DNA from: Anisus vortex
Taxonomy: Eukaryota > Mollusca > Gastropoda > Planorbidae
DNA: 64,000 nucleotides
NCBI GenBank assembly: GCA_949126835.1
Contig: OX421496.1
Span: 17,799,844 to 17,863,843 of the forward strand
Reading direction: 5' to 3'
Positions 35,701-43,769 of this stretch are shown here, piece after piece (within the stretch, counting starts at the first letter, position 1; each line of letters opens with the position of its first letter). Made by a program: the position numbers and the translations under genes. The notes beneath the pieces are model-generated. The model was not told the DNA's origin and did not search any database. It was given only the letters and a program-made list of their open reading frames with translations.

Positions 35701-38700
35701 CCCTCTCAGGCCGTTCTTTGTCCTCATTTCCGTTGGGCCTCTTGGCGTAGGCCAAATTCTGAACAGACACCTGGGACGGGAGCCCCCTGATAGGGTTTCC
35801 CTTTCTGGGCTGCTGACTCACGTAATGCTTCAGCTGCTTCATCACCATAGCCTTCACACCACCAACATCTTCTGGTTTCTCACCTGACAAAATAACACAT
35901 TGCAAAAATAAAAATTTAGAGTTCCAAATTCTTGAATTTTGAGTTTGAAATAAGGCTTGATTAGATATTTTTCTATAGATAGCCTAATTCTTCATAGACT
36001 AGGTAAATTATGTGTCACTTTCAATTGCTTTTTAAAGGAATATATGAGAGGATTATGTGGCGAGTGAACTGCTCATCCAATTTAGTTTTTGCAAAGCATC
36101 TTGTCATAAGATCAGATACGCCTAAGAAAAGCAGAACCCAGAATGGCTCTTGATTCCAGAATGAGAGATTTCTGTATCCTAAAAGATTGATTCCAATTGA
36201 GTTAAAGTTTCGGTTAGTTAACTAAATTATTTTGTCATGACATTAGTAGTCCTGGCTCATCTTAAGATCCTGAAACTGGAACGAGCCTTTCAGGTCTTTT
36301 CTGCCCATATAGGAGTAGAAGAATAAATCTTCCGTGCAATGTTCTAGTAATTCTTGACTCCTGAATGAGCAATATTCAAGATTGAATTCTGATTCTTAAA
36401 AAAAACAATACTACACATTAAGTCCCAAATCTAAAATAAACCATACAAGAGATTATGTCCAAAATCTAGAGTAATCCATACTACAGATTAAGTCCGGAAT
36501 CTAGAATATACTATGCCACAGATTAAGTAAGTCCCAAATCTAGAATATACTATGCCACAGATTAAGTTCCAAACATACTTCAGATTGAGTTTGAGCCTAG
36601 GAAGAATTATCACTGAACTTGTGGCCTTGATATTAGAAAAGCCTTAAACAGAAAAGAGCCAGTAAGAGTCCGTAGCATGCTCCCGATCAGACCATGTCCC
36701 ATAATACAATCTAAGCGGGACCGATGATGTCCGAAAATATTTCACGAAGCCTTAAAAGTAAAGGCTATACAAATTTTTTTATTTTTTTTCCAGTAGGAGG
36801 CGCGTCCGGATTCTTACATCCTTGCCCCTCCTTTGGGTAAGTTTAGGTGAGAGCCGTAGCTCGGGGTGACTAAGACTTCCCACACACCTGTGTGAACAAT
36901 CTAATCGCACGAGGCGGAGAAGATCTACACGTTGTGTGGGGAAGCCAGAGTCAGGCTATACAAATTTAACACAAGAACACAATTTTCGTATGATATTTAA
37001 ATAATCAGTAGTAAATTAGTTATTTATCAGCACAAATGAGTAGCTAAAATTGTGTTTCATTATTTACATTGGTCTATACATGTTTGATAATTCAATCTTT
37101 TTTGTTTTTAAATGTATATATCTATTTATAAATTTGAACCTTCGTATAAAATTTTGAGTGCATTTTTATGTAGTTAAATAGTTTATTAGGTACAAAATAA
37201 TGAGCAAGAAATATTTAACAAAAACAGGCAAATTATCTCCCCTGAGTACGTTTACGACCAGAGAAGGCAAAATGTAATATTTAAATACACACATTTAAAT
37301 AAATTCCATTCTTAGAGCGAAATATAGTAAACAAATGGTATGTGCTGTGTAAAGTAGGCTTAAAAAATAAAATTAAGAACATACAAAATAATCATAACAT
37401 AATTTGTATATACTTAATAAAACAACTTATTACAATTTTCCAAGGGAGCCACACTTAACTGGCACTCAATGCGTAAGCTCTACCTTAGACCAAGTCATCC
37501 TTAGCTATTCAATTATTTGACTTATTAGTTTACAGACTTCCTTCCAGATAGAAGATAATTACATCCTAAGGACAAAACTCCTGCAGGGCGGCAGGGATTG
37601 GATGGCGGCAGGGATTGGATGGCGGCAGGGATTGGATGGCGGCAGGGATTGGATGGCGGCAGGGATTGGATGGCGGCAGGGATTGGATGGCGGCAGGGAT
37701 TGGATGGCGGCAGGGATTGGATGGCGGCAGGGATTGGATGGCGGCAGGGATTGGATGGCGGCAGGGATTGGATGGCGGCAGGGATTGGATGGCGGCAGGG
37801 ATTGGGTGGCTGCAGGGCTAGAACCCGGGCCGCTTTGTTGACGGTCCAGTGTAGGTAGGCCCTACTTTAAATGACCGCAGGACCAGCCTAAATAGTAAAC
37901 ATATGTATTACAGCCTTCAGTATATACAAATAAGGGTTAGTTACGGTAGTACCAATGTATAGGTGCTCACGGTGGACGAGCGGCAGCGCGTTTGGCTATC
38001 GTACGGAAGGTCCTGGGTTCGAATGCTGGTGGAGATTAGGATTTGTTCCCGGGTCTGGGGGGTGTTCCTGAGTCTACCCAGCTCAGAGTACTCTGATGGG
38101 TACCTGACTTTGGTTGCGGTAAAGTAAAGGCGGCTGGGCGTTGTGCTGGCCACACAATGCCCTAGTATGCCGTGGCCACAGAAACTGGTGAACGCTGCAT
38201 TTACCGGCCCTATGGATCAATTTGGTCCGACAGGAATACTTTACCAGGTTTAGGCTGCGGTAGTCTGAAGGCTTTAGGTCTGTCAAATCTTGCCCTGGTT
38301 GAACATTTGTCTTTGGTGTCCCACACTCTCAGTTCTACGGTGTGGCTGAACAACTTGAGCAGCATTTCTTTATTTACAGTTAGCGTATGGCTGTTGCACG
38401 TAAAACAAAAAACAAAAAAGATATTTAAAAAATCAATACAATTGATTTGAGAGGGGAGGGGGAAGGTAATCAAAACGTGGAAGAAATCAATTATTGATTT
38501 ATGCAGTTTGTTCATCTATCAATCGCCAGGCCGCTTCTGTTGCGAAACTGTGGCAGTTAGAAGTAAGCTTAATCGGGAAAGGGGGAGGGGGGGGGGAACC
38601 TATTGGTGGTAAAGCGACCATTTGACTTAAGCGGAAATATGGAATTTATTATTTTGGGAGTTAGAGAGTAATAGAAACAGGCCGAAACAGCATTGCTAGA

Positions 38701-39321
38701 GTTTTGTATACTGAGTCATTTGATTTTACAGTCATATGATTTACAGTCATTTTCGTGAAGTAATTACTACAATAGCCTAACTGTTACCTTTAAAAAAAAG
38801 GGGGATAAAATACGGCATATCTTAATCAATTATTATGCTAGTCTTTTTTTTTTTAACGGGGGAGAGGGTTTACTGATGTCATAACTGGGTTGATTTGGGA
38901 GAAACGGGAGGGGGGATAACTTAGTGTGATTTCGAGTTAGGATGAAAGTTAAAAGAAAACTATGAAGAAAAAAAAATCTAATGATCAACCAAAATCAAGA
39001 CGCGTCATATCAGTACAGCCCCTCGCCTCCCCCTCCCCCTTCGTTCCTTCCCCCCCTATGAAATTATGATTGTTTATTTGAATACAGACCTGTGCGCCCA
39101 GGCAAACCATGTTATGTCCCCTTCCTGCCAGGTCTTGATGACTTTAGCGTCGTGCCTCTCCATGAAGATCTTGCAGGCCACGCCGTAGGTGACCACGTCC
39201 GTCTTCATGACGTCCTCCTCGGGCAGGAGGTAGTACTCCAGGTGGTAGTAGTTGTGGGCCCTTGGGGCGTCCATGGTTTTCTTCTGCAGCAGCTCGTTTT
39301 GGTTGGTCACGTCATTAGGCT
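19510..39321 (-). CDS. CFAP92: CFAP92/KIAA1257-type cilium-associated protein, 5' incomplete (21 exons)
   Basis: Exons in transcript order: 39321-39090, 38390-38245, 35883-35637, 34297-34194, 32748-32611, 31454-31265, 30015-29903, 29600-29439, 29215-29003, 28849-28719, 28443-28283, 27429-27287, 26719-26538, 26143-26026, 25129-24960, 24744-24569, 23808-23610, 22825-22632, 21976-21827, 20782-20531, 19813-19510. All introns are GT-AG. The exons total 3,725 bases, which is 2 bases of a split codon plus 1,241 codons including TAA, so every junction is in phase. The first two exons encode a DUF4550-like domain, which is why I name the KIAA1257/CFAP92 family. Exons 6-9 resemble C2-like strands. The role in motile cilia is inferred from the family. 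The 39321 acceptor (TTTGTTGCAG) shows at least one upstream exon, which I could not find. The 27287 donor could instead be six bases upstream in the transcript. Confidence 0.72.
22376..22580. repeat. 29-bp minisatellite near a CFAP92 splice donor, about 7 copies
   Basis: Unit TTAATCAAATGAAAACTTTC TTGAACAAA, with shortened copies. A separate two-copy repeat, GTGAACAAGAAACAGAACC, follows at 22583-22621 and reaches to within about ten bases of the donor GT of exon 22825-22632. Confidence 0.8.
23005..23180 (-). mobile_element. Internally deleted SINE, antisense copy
   Basis: Contains AGCATTCACC, then CTGTGGCTGTGGCTTA, GTGTGGCCAGCACAATACCC, CAGCTGGGTAGACTCAGG and GGATTCAAACCC, in the order expected for the reverse complement of the SINE at 58627. 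The last motif is the complement of the RNA polymerase III B box (GGTTCGAATCC type). It lies in the CFAP92 intron between exons 23808-23610 and 22825-22632, in sense orientation to that gene. Confidence 0.75.
23181..23577. repeat. 18-bp minisatellite, about 21 copies, next to a CFAP92 exon
   Basis: Unit CTACCATGTGCCACTAAA with CTAC/CAAC and GCC/GCT variants. It starts directly after a SINE and ends about 33 bp from the donor of exon 23808-23610. Because 18 is a multiple of three, all frames stay open on both strands; the resulting 83-178-residue open frames are repeat artefacts. Confidence 0.9.
23851..24495. repeat. 63-bp minisatellite filling a CFAP92 intron, about 10 copies
   Basis: Unit begins CACTGTGGACCTTCATAAAA, then AAACAAGAAAGTATTTTTGT, then ATGATGTCTCACTACATTTTA. 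The number of A residues varies by one or two between copies. It covers about 85% of the 760-bp intron between exons 24744-24569 and 23808-23610, leaving about 75 bp at the donor side and 42 bp at the acceptor side. The minus strand reads as repeated MKVHSVKCSETSYKNTFLFF, which I do not consider coding. Confidence 0.9.
27809..28300. repeat. 70-bp minisatellite containing the CFAP92 splice donor, 7 copies
   Basis: Each unit contains CACATGGACAGCTTATAGG (or a one-base variant) at exact 70-bp spacing: 27861, 27931, 28001, 28071, 28141, 28211 and 28281. On the minus strand this is the end of exon 28443-28283 plus its donor (CTGTCCAT|GTGAGT). The copy at 28281 is the authentic exon end; the other six lie downstream in the intron. 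Copies 28071 and 28141 have GTAAGT, a stronger donor than the authentic GTGAGT. Confidence 0.92.
29003..31454 (-). CDS. CFAP92: CFAP92 exons 6-9, possible C2-like region
   Basis: Exons 31454-31265, 30015-29903, 29600-29439 and 29215-29003 encode MMIRIDNATDLPDTPLS, KYKFFDQPEYV, NIYWENINVVLLGD, YLNGPGLEIEVHDRDRK and WDPYGVTTVNLSELL. A hydrophobic strand followed by LPDTP, then LEIEVHDRDRK and a G-x-x-x-x-NLSELL strand, resembles the order of beta strands in C2 domains. The fold is inferred from pattern only. Intron 6 contains the 25-bp array. Confidence 0.5.
30205..30969. repeat. 25-bp minisatellite, about 31 copies, in CFAP92 intron 6
   Basis: Unit ACAGAAATTTATTTGTTTTG TGTAT. The first few copies carry TTTTTTTTGTATAT variants; the rest are almost identical, which points to recent expansion or gene conversion. 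Since 25 is not a multiple of three and the unit has no stop in any plus-strand frame, three overlapping open frames of 267-288 residues appear. They are artefacts of the repeat. Confidence 0.93.
31972..32609. repeat. 53-bp minisatellite starting at a CFAP92 splice donor, about 12 copies
   Basis: Unit ACACTAATCTCTAACTATTA, then CTGCACAGCTTCAGCTGGGA, then GCCTTAGTTTCTT. The last unit ends AGTTTCTTAC, whose complement GTAAGAAACT is the donor of exon 32748-32611. Every unit therefore carries a GTAAGAAACT word on the transcribed strand. Copies are nearly identical (about one difference each). Confidence 0.92.
32790..32925 (+). mobile_element. Dispersed repeat fragment related to the one at 37530
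   Basis: Shares TTACATCC...CAAAACT-CTGC-GGG-GGCAGG-ATTGG...TAGAACCC with 37540-37860 but without the 17-bp expansion. GGGATAGAACCCAGG resembles a Pol III B box, so this may be another SINE type. Located in a CFAP92 intron. Confidence 0.55.
32955..33262 (-). mobile_element. tRNA-derived SINE, antisense copy
   Basis: Near full-length: CACTGGTTTCCATGGCCATG, then GTCAGCACAAAGCCCAACTG, CAGGTACCTGTCAGAGCTGG, GTAGACTCA and CAGGGTTTGAACCTG (complement of the B box). It matches the reverse complement of the copies at 37964 and 58627. In the CFAP92 intron between exons 34297-34194 and 32748-32611, sense to that gene. Confidence 0.8.
33797..33872. repeat. 10-bp repeat GTAAATATAT, about 7-8 copies
   Basis: GTAAATATAT alternates with GTAAATTTAT in a (2+1) pattern, suggesting a 30-bp higher-order unit. 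Intronic in CFAP92. Confidence 0.8.
33975..34130 (-). mobile_element. Strongly diverged SINE remnant
   Basis: CACTGGATGTTAAAGCCACA, ACATACTAGGGTATTACGTA and CAGTGCAATGCCCAG parallel the antisense SINE segment at 33055-33120. The remainder is hard to align. Confidence 0.4.
34453..34760 (-). mobile_element. 3' end of a non-LTR retrotransposon (LINE) in a CFAP92 intron
   Basis: On the minus strand an open frame reads LKVPCLKKETFAARSYSV, then VWWNELPNTIKQAHNIDIL and KNKIENPFF. The RSYS-x5-VWWNELP-x2-I pattern is the usual C-terminus of CR1/Jockey-like reverse transcriptases. It is followed by AAGCGCATTCAAAGAC and AAAAGCGCTATATAAATATG at the 3' end, the typical short tail; a related GCGCT motif recurs near 61733 on the other strand. 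5'-truncated, as is normal for LINEs. Confidence 0.65.
35083..35205 (+). repeat. Tandem direct duplication of about 60-66 bp
   Basis: AATCTGCAT(T/G)TGACATATTTATATC(C/T)ATAT...TTTGGATGAAGTAGTATAGTGGTAAA occurs twice in a row. The AGTAGTATAGTGGTAAA stretch recalls a tRNA A-box region but is too short to call a SINE. Intronic in CFAP92. Confidence 0.55.
36405..36575. repeat. Degenerate repeat of about 40 bp, four copies
   Basis: CAGATTAAGTCC(C/G)(A/G)AATCTAGAAT and ATACTATGCCA recur four times with indels in the large CFAP92 intron between exons 38390-38245 and 35883-35637. Confidence 0.55.
37535..37870 (+). mobile_element. Dispersed repeat with an internal 17-bp minisatellite
   Basis: The left part (AATTACATCCTAAGGACAAA, ACTCCTGCAGGGCGGCAGGG) and right part (GGGCTAGAACCCGGGCCGC) match the element at 32790-32925. 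Between them, at about 37587-37818, the unit GGATGGCGGCAGGGATT is repeated about 13.5 times almost without change. The single-copy counterpart is present at 32790, so the expansion happened inside an inserted element. Confidence 0.8.
37960..38252 (+). mobile_element. tRNA-derived SINE abutting a CFAP92 exon
   Basis: Full-length copy. The tRNA-like head (GTGCTCACGGTGGACGAGCG) has a B box GGGTTCGAATGC at about 38013. The body carries GAGTCTACCCAGCTC, ACTCTGATGGGTACCTGA, GGTAAAGTAAAGGCGGCTGG and GTGCTGGCCACACAATGCCC. The tail is GTCCGACAGGAATACTTTACC. It is antisense to CFAP92, and its 3' tail overlaps the donor of exon 38390-38245. Confidence 0.88.
38245..39321 (-). CDS. CFAP92: CFAP92 exons encoding the DUF4550-like domain
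   Basis: Exons 39321-39090 and 38390-38245 read HLEYYLLPEED, DVVTYGVACKIFME, KTWQEGDITWFAWAHS, then VELRVWDTKDKCSTRARFDR and PKAFRLPQPKP. Tyr-Leu-Leu-Pro, Lys-x-Trp-x-Glu-Gly-Asp and the WDTKDK...ARFDRPKAFR segment form the conserved core of the DUF4550 family (KIAA1257). The intron between the two exons is 699 bp. The second exon's donor (CCTG|GTAAAG) falls at the end of an antisense SINE. Confidence 0.72.
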
Positions 39322-39790
39322 CTGCAACAAATGAGAACAGAGTTGAAAATCCCTAAACAAAAACAAAAAAAAAGAATCAACCAATGGAAAATACATTGTT
39401 CTACGCCTTTGATCAACATAGCCTTAGCTATTCAATAAAATATATAAGTAAAAATATATAATATTACACCTTGCACTATTTAAAATAATGTGTAAAAATT
39501 ATGATTTTGTTTGAATTATTTTAACTTGTTAATTATCCTAGATTGAGTAGGTCTATACTGTATACCAGATGTCGTTGAATTTGTTTAAGCAGGAAGAAAG
39601 GCTTTAAATGCACAGTGAAGCTGAATAGATACGTAGTAATATAGAAATTCTTTAGTCCTAAAATATTTATACAATTTTCAAATACTTTTTAAACTTTGTT
39701 CATTTCAAAGTTAGAATTTGTAAGCCGTAAATTGTTTTTTAAAGAAAAAAAAAAAGAAACATACTAAAATTATTAGCGCAAATAAAATGC
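39322..39790. other. Upstream side of the CFAP92 gene, no exon found
   Basis: AT-rich. From about 39540 it matches a dispersed repeat also present at 62440-62820 (shared AATTCTTTAGT, TTTTCAAATACTTT and ATTATTAGCG words). The missing 5' exon or exons of CFAP92 must lie in or beyond this region. Confidence 0.5.
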
Positions 39791-40370
39791 TTTAAAGACC
39801 AAGTGAAGAGGTTTTTCTCAAAGGAACGAGATTTGGAATAGCCTCATACGGCAGTGACGTATCACAAGGGAAATAAATAAATAAAAATAGACGCTATAAA
39901 TCTATATTTAACCATTTTGTTAAAAATAAGAACCGGGAAAAGATTCAAAACATGTGGCAATAGATTCAAAACACGTGACAATATTCATTTTTCCTAGTCG
40001 GAATCCTTTATGTTACGTCACTTTCCTATATTGCCGGAAATAAAAACATCTCAAATGGCTACGAGATTTGGAGTAATCATCCGAAAAACACACACATTTA
40101 AGTGCAAATATTGAACTAATTACTTAAAATGTATCTTTGATTTTTTGTATAAATGTTTTTTTTAACATTCAGATACTGAATACACTATTTACTATCAAAA
40201 TCAAATGTTAACTCAATTTTGATAAAAAGCTCTTCACTTGGTCTTTAATTATCTCCCTTTAATTAAAAGATCGTTTCCTCATTTGATTAAATAGCGATAC
40301 CTAACAAGTTATGTTTTGTAAGATAAAAAATATTACTGACTTATTTTTAATTCTTTATAAGTGTAAGTTG
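39540..40370. mobile_element. Dispersed repeat, copy interrupted by a MITE
   Basis: Segments 39540-39793 and 40248-40370 align in order with the continuous stretch 62440-62820 (for example AACAAGTTATGTTTTGTAA and ATTACTGACT...TTAATTCTTTATA). The 0.45-kb middle is absent from the other copy and is the insertion described separately. No coding capacity; class unknown. Confidence 0.65.
39795..40245. mobile_element. TA-flanked MITE, terminal motif AAGACCAAGTGAAGAG
   Basis: Left end AAGACCAAGTGAAGAGGTTT and right end CTCTTCACTTGGTCTT are inverted copies, each flanked by TA. A dispersed repeat without the insertion at 62440-62820 shows the empty site. TA duplication is typical of Tc1/mariner-type elements. 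The 451-bp element has no transposase. The word ACGAGATTTGGA occurs twice inside (about 39829 and 40062). Confidence 0.78.
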
Positions 40371-40389
40371 AACCAAAAGCTAAAAGTAG

Positions 40390-41329
40390 TAGGGGAACCT
40401 GGGGTAAAACGAGATACTTAAGGGGGAAATCCCTGTCGTATCAAAGATAACATTGACATGTAAACGACATTCTGTGTACTAAATAAGCAAGATGTGGACA
40501 ACAATATCACAACAAAAAAATATGAGATTTGTTAGTTTCAACAGAGACACAAATGATTTGTTGGGCTAACCGTATTTTCCCGTTTTGCCCCATGCCTGGG
40601 GTAAAACGAGACATACGCTGGGGGTATGCTAAATCAAATGTCAGTCGTCGCAGAGTTCACAAACGAAAACTGGGGCTATGTTTCTTTCATCCAGACCTGC
40701 ACAGCTGTAGTGTACCGGCCTGTTACAGTCACCTTGACAGGCTACCCAGTTTTCTGCACTCTCAGAGTAGGGGAACCTGGGGTAAAACGAGATACTTAAG
40801 GGAAAAAACCCTGTCGTATCAAAGATAACATTCACATGTAAACGACATTCTGTGTACAGAACAAGCAAGTGGTGGACAATAATGACACAACAAAAAAAAG
40901 ATGAGATTTGTTTGTTTCAAAAGAAACACAAATGATTTATTGATTTAACCGTATTTTCCCATTTTGCCCCATTGTTTTGTCCTGTTTTACCCCAACATAA
41001 CCTTGTTCACAAAGCCTCCAAACCACACACTGCCCTGCTTAAGTAGGTCAAATTTAGATATCTATTACCATTGCCCACATAAATATCTATCAGAATGTTA
41101 ATTCTTGTTTGACAAATCTGTATTTTTTTTCTTAATGAACACATTTGCATCGTAACCATAAAAATAGATCAAAATATTTAAAATTGAAATATTTGCCTCT
41201 CACTGACGCACGCAGCTCAGCCAAACAAAATGGATTTTGCCGGCAATGCAGTATCACGTGATCTCTTTAATATACTCATTTCTAAAGCGCTACGACTTTC
41301 GCTATCCCGTTTTACCCCAGTTTCCCCTA
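40390..41329. mobile_element. Nested inverted-repeat DNA transposon (TIR GGGGAACCTGGGGTAAAACG)
   Basis: The left terminus at 40390-40416 and right terminus at 41303-41329 are inverted repeats with TA at both outer edges. The left terminus and about 200 bp of its inner sequence recur in direct orientation at 40768-40980. The most economical reading is an element whose internal part was replaced by, or received, a second shorter copy spanning 40768-41329. A transposase remnant lies between the two left ends. Confidence 0.75.
40641..40767 (-). pseudogene. C-terminal PHD-finger remnant of a transposase
   Basis: The minus strand encodes ENWVACQGDCNRPVHYSCAG followed by FVCELCDD and a stop at 40643-40641. 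The Cys-x3-Cys ... His-x2-Cys ... Cys-x2-Cys spacing is that of a PHD-like zinc finger, a domain found at the C-terminus of several DNA-transposon transposases. The frame begins at the nested second terminus (40768), so the upstream transposase is missing. An unrelated host PHD pseudoexon is possible but less likely inside the inverted repeats. Confidence 0.55.
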
Positions 41330-41617
41330 TAGCGAATGCCTATCAGTTGAGAATAGCAGATGACTTTCCTAAGCTAAGAAGCTTCCTTTCAGATTTTTCC
41401 ACAAATAAATGGGCAGATTTGGATGCTCATTTTTTAAAAGTTTTTGAAAGTCTTGCCTTTGGTTAGAAAACTCTGAATACTTCTATGTAAGCTTACTTCT
41501 GAAAAAGCCTTAACTGCCTATCGAAATATATGCCTTAATCTAGGGATGTACATGCCGTAGAATGTTTTGAAATTGATTTCACGGAAATATATATGTCCAG
41601 TTTCAATGTAAATCCAA

Positions 41618-43733
41618 CAGTCAGTTTTCCTCATTCAGAAACATGGGCTTCAACAGTCAGTTTTCCTCATTCAGAAACATGGGCTTCAACAGTCAGTTTT
41701 CCTCATTCAGAAACTTGGGCTTCAATAGTCAGTTTTCCTCATTCAGAAACATGGGCTTCAACAGTCAGTTTTCCTCATTCAGAAATATGGGCTTCAATAG
41801 TCAATTTTCCTCATTCAGAAACATGGGCTTCAATAGTCAGTTTTCCTCATTCAGAAACATGGGCTTCAATAGTCAGTTTTCCTCATTCAGAAACATGGGC
41901 TTCAATAGTCAGTTTTCCTCATTCAGAAACATGGGCTTCAATAGTCAGTTTTCCTCATTCAGAAACATGGGCTTCAACAGTCAGTTTTCCTCATTCAGAA
42001 ACATGGGCTTCAATAGTCAATTTTCCTCATTCAGAAACATGGGCTTCAATAGTCAATTTTCCTCATTCAGAAACATGGGCTTCAATAGTCAGTTTTCCTC
42101 ATTCAGAAACATGGGCTTCAATAGTCAATTTTCCTCATTCAGAAACATGGGCTTCAATAGTCAGTTTTCCTCATTCAGAAACATGGGCTTCAATAGTCAG
42201 TTTTCCTCATTCAGAAACATGGGCTTCAATAGTCAGTTTTCCTCATTCAGAAACATGGGCTTCAATAGTCAGTTTTCCTCATTCAGAAACATGGGCTTCA
42301 ATAGTCAATTTTCCTCATTCAGAAACATGGGCTTCAATAGTCAGTTTTCCTCATTCAGAAACATGGGCTTCAATAGTCAGTTTTCCTCATTCAGAAACAT
42401 GGGCTTCAACAGTCAGTTTTCCTCATTCAGAAACATGGGCTTCAATAGTCAGTTTTCCTCATTCAGAAACATGGGCTTCAACAGTCAGTTTTCTTCATTC
42501 AGAAACATGGGCTTCAACAGTCAGTTTTCCTCATTCAGAAACATGGGCTTCAATAGTCAGTTTTCTTCATTCAGAAACACCGGCTTCAACAGTCAGTTTT
42601 CCTCATTCAGAAACATGGGCTTCAATAGTCAGTTTTCTTCATTTAGAAACATGGGCTTCAACAGTCAGTTTTCCTCATTCAGAAACATGGGCTTCAATAG
42701 TCAGTTTTCTTCATTCAGAAACACCGGCTTCAACAGTCAGTTTTCCTCATTCAGAAACATGGGCTTCAACAGTCAGTTTTCTTCATTCAGAAACATGGGC
42801 TTCAACAGTCAGTTTTCTTCATTCAGAAACATGGGCTTCAACAGTCAGTTTTCTTCATTCAGAAACATGGGCTTCAACAGTCAGTTTTCTTCATTCAGAA
42901 ACACCGGCTTCAACAGTCAGTTTTCCTCATTCAGAAACATCGGCTTCAACAGTCAGTTTCCTCATTCAGACACATCGGCTTCAACAGTCAGTTTTCCTCA
43001 TTCAGAAACATCGGCTTAAACAGTCAGTTTCCTCATTCAAAAACATCGGCTTCAACAGTCAGTTTCCTCATTCAGAAACATCGGCTTCAACAGTCAGTTT
43101 CCTCATTCAGAAACATGGGCTTCAACAGTCAGTTTTCCTCATTCAGAAACATGGGCTTCAACAGTCAGTTTTCTTCATTCAGAAACATGGGCTTCAACAG
43201 TCAGTTTTCTTCATTCAGAAACATGGGCTTCAACAGTCAGTTTTCCTCATTCAGAAACATGGGCTTCAACAGTCAGTTTTCCTCATTCAGAAACATGGGC
43301 TTCAACAGTCAGTTTTCTTCATTCAGAAACATGGGCTTCAACAGTCAGTTTTCTTCATTCAGAAACATGGGCTTCAACAGTCAGTTTTCCTCATTCAGAA
43401 ACATGGGCTTCAACAGTCAGTTTTCCTCATTCAGAAACATGGGCTTCAACAGTCAGTTTTCTTCATTCAGAAACATGGGCTTCAACAGTCAGTTTTCCTC
43501 ATTCAGAAACATGGGCTTCAACAGTCAGTTTTCTTCATTCAGAAACACGGCTTCAACAGTCAGTTTTCCTCATTCAGAAACGTGGGCTTCAACAGTCAGT
43601 TTCCTCATTCAGAAACATCGGCTTCAACAGTCAGTTTTCTTCATTCAGAAACATGGGCTTCAACAGTCAGTTTTCTTCATTCAGAAACATGGGCTTCAAC
43701 AGTAAATTCTCCTCATTCAGAAACAGAAACTGT
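41618..43733. repeat. 36-bp minisatellite, about 58 copies (2.1 kb)
   Basis: Unit CAGTTTTCCTCATTCAGAAA, then CATGGGCTTCAATAGT, with CAATAGT/CAACAGT, TCCTC/TCTTC, AATTTT/CAGTTTT and ATGGG/ACCGG variants. AATAGT-type units dominate the left half and AACAGT plus TCTTC types the right half, so the array has grown in blocks. Several 35-bp units occur near 42955-43100 and 43545-43610. All three plus-strand frames lack stops within the unit, so a 721-residue open frame spans the array. The 35-bp units change the frame, which argues against a conserved protein. Confidence 0.92.
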
Positions 43734-43769
43734 TGTTGTTTGTGTTTTACATCAATAAAAATTTTTTGG

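Noticed and set aside
38010..38026. Functional tRNA gene
   Set aside because: A B-box-like GGGTTCGAATGC is present, but it sits in a SINE head without a foldable cloverleaf or anticodon arm I could confirm. The same holds for the copies at 33210 and 54300.
41230..41466. 78-residue plus-strand frame as a gene
   Set aside because: It starts inside the right terminus of the GGGGTAAAACG transposon and runs into flanking DNA. The part after 41330 (ADDFPKLRSFLSDF) looks vaguely transposase-like, but I could not place it.
41593..43758. 721-residue open frame as a real secreted or structural protein gene
   Set aside because: All three frames are open, 35-bp units shift the frame, there is no signal peptide and no supporting exon structure. 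Kept only as a finding to test.
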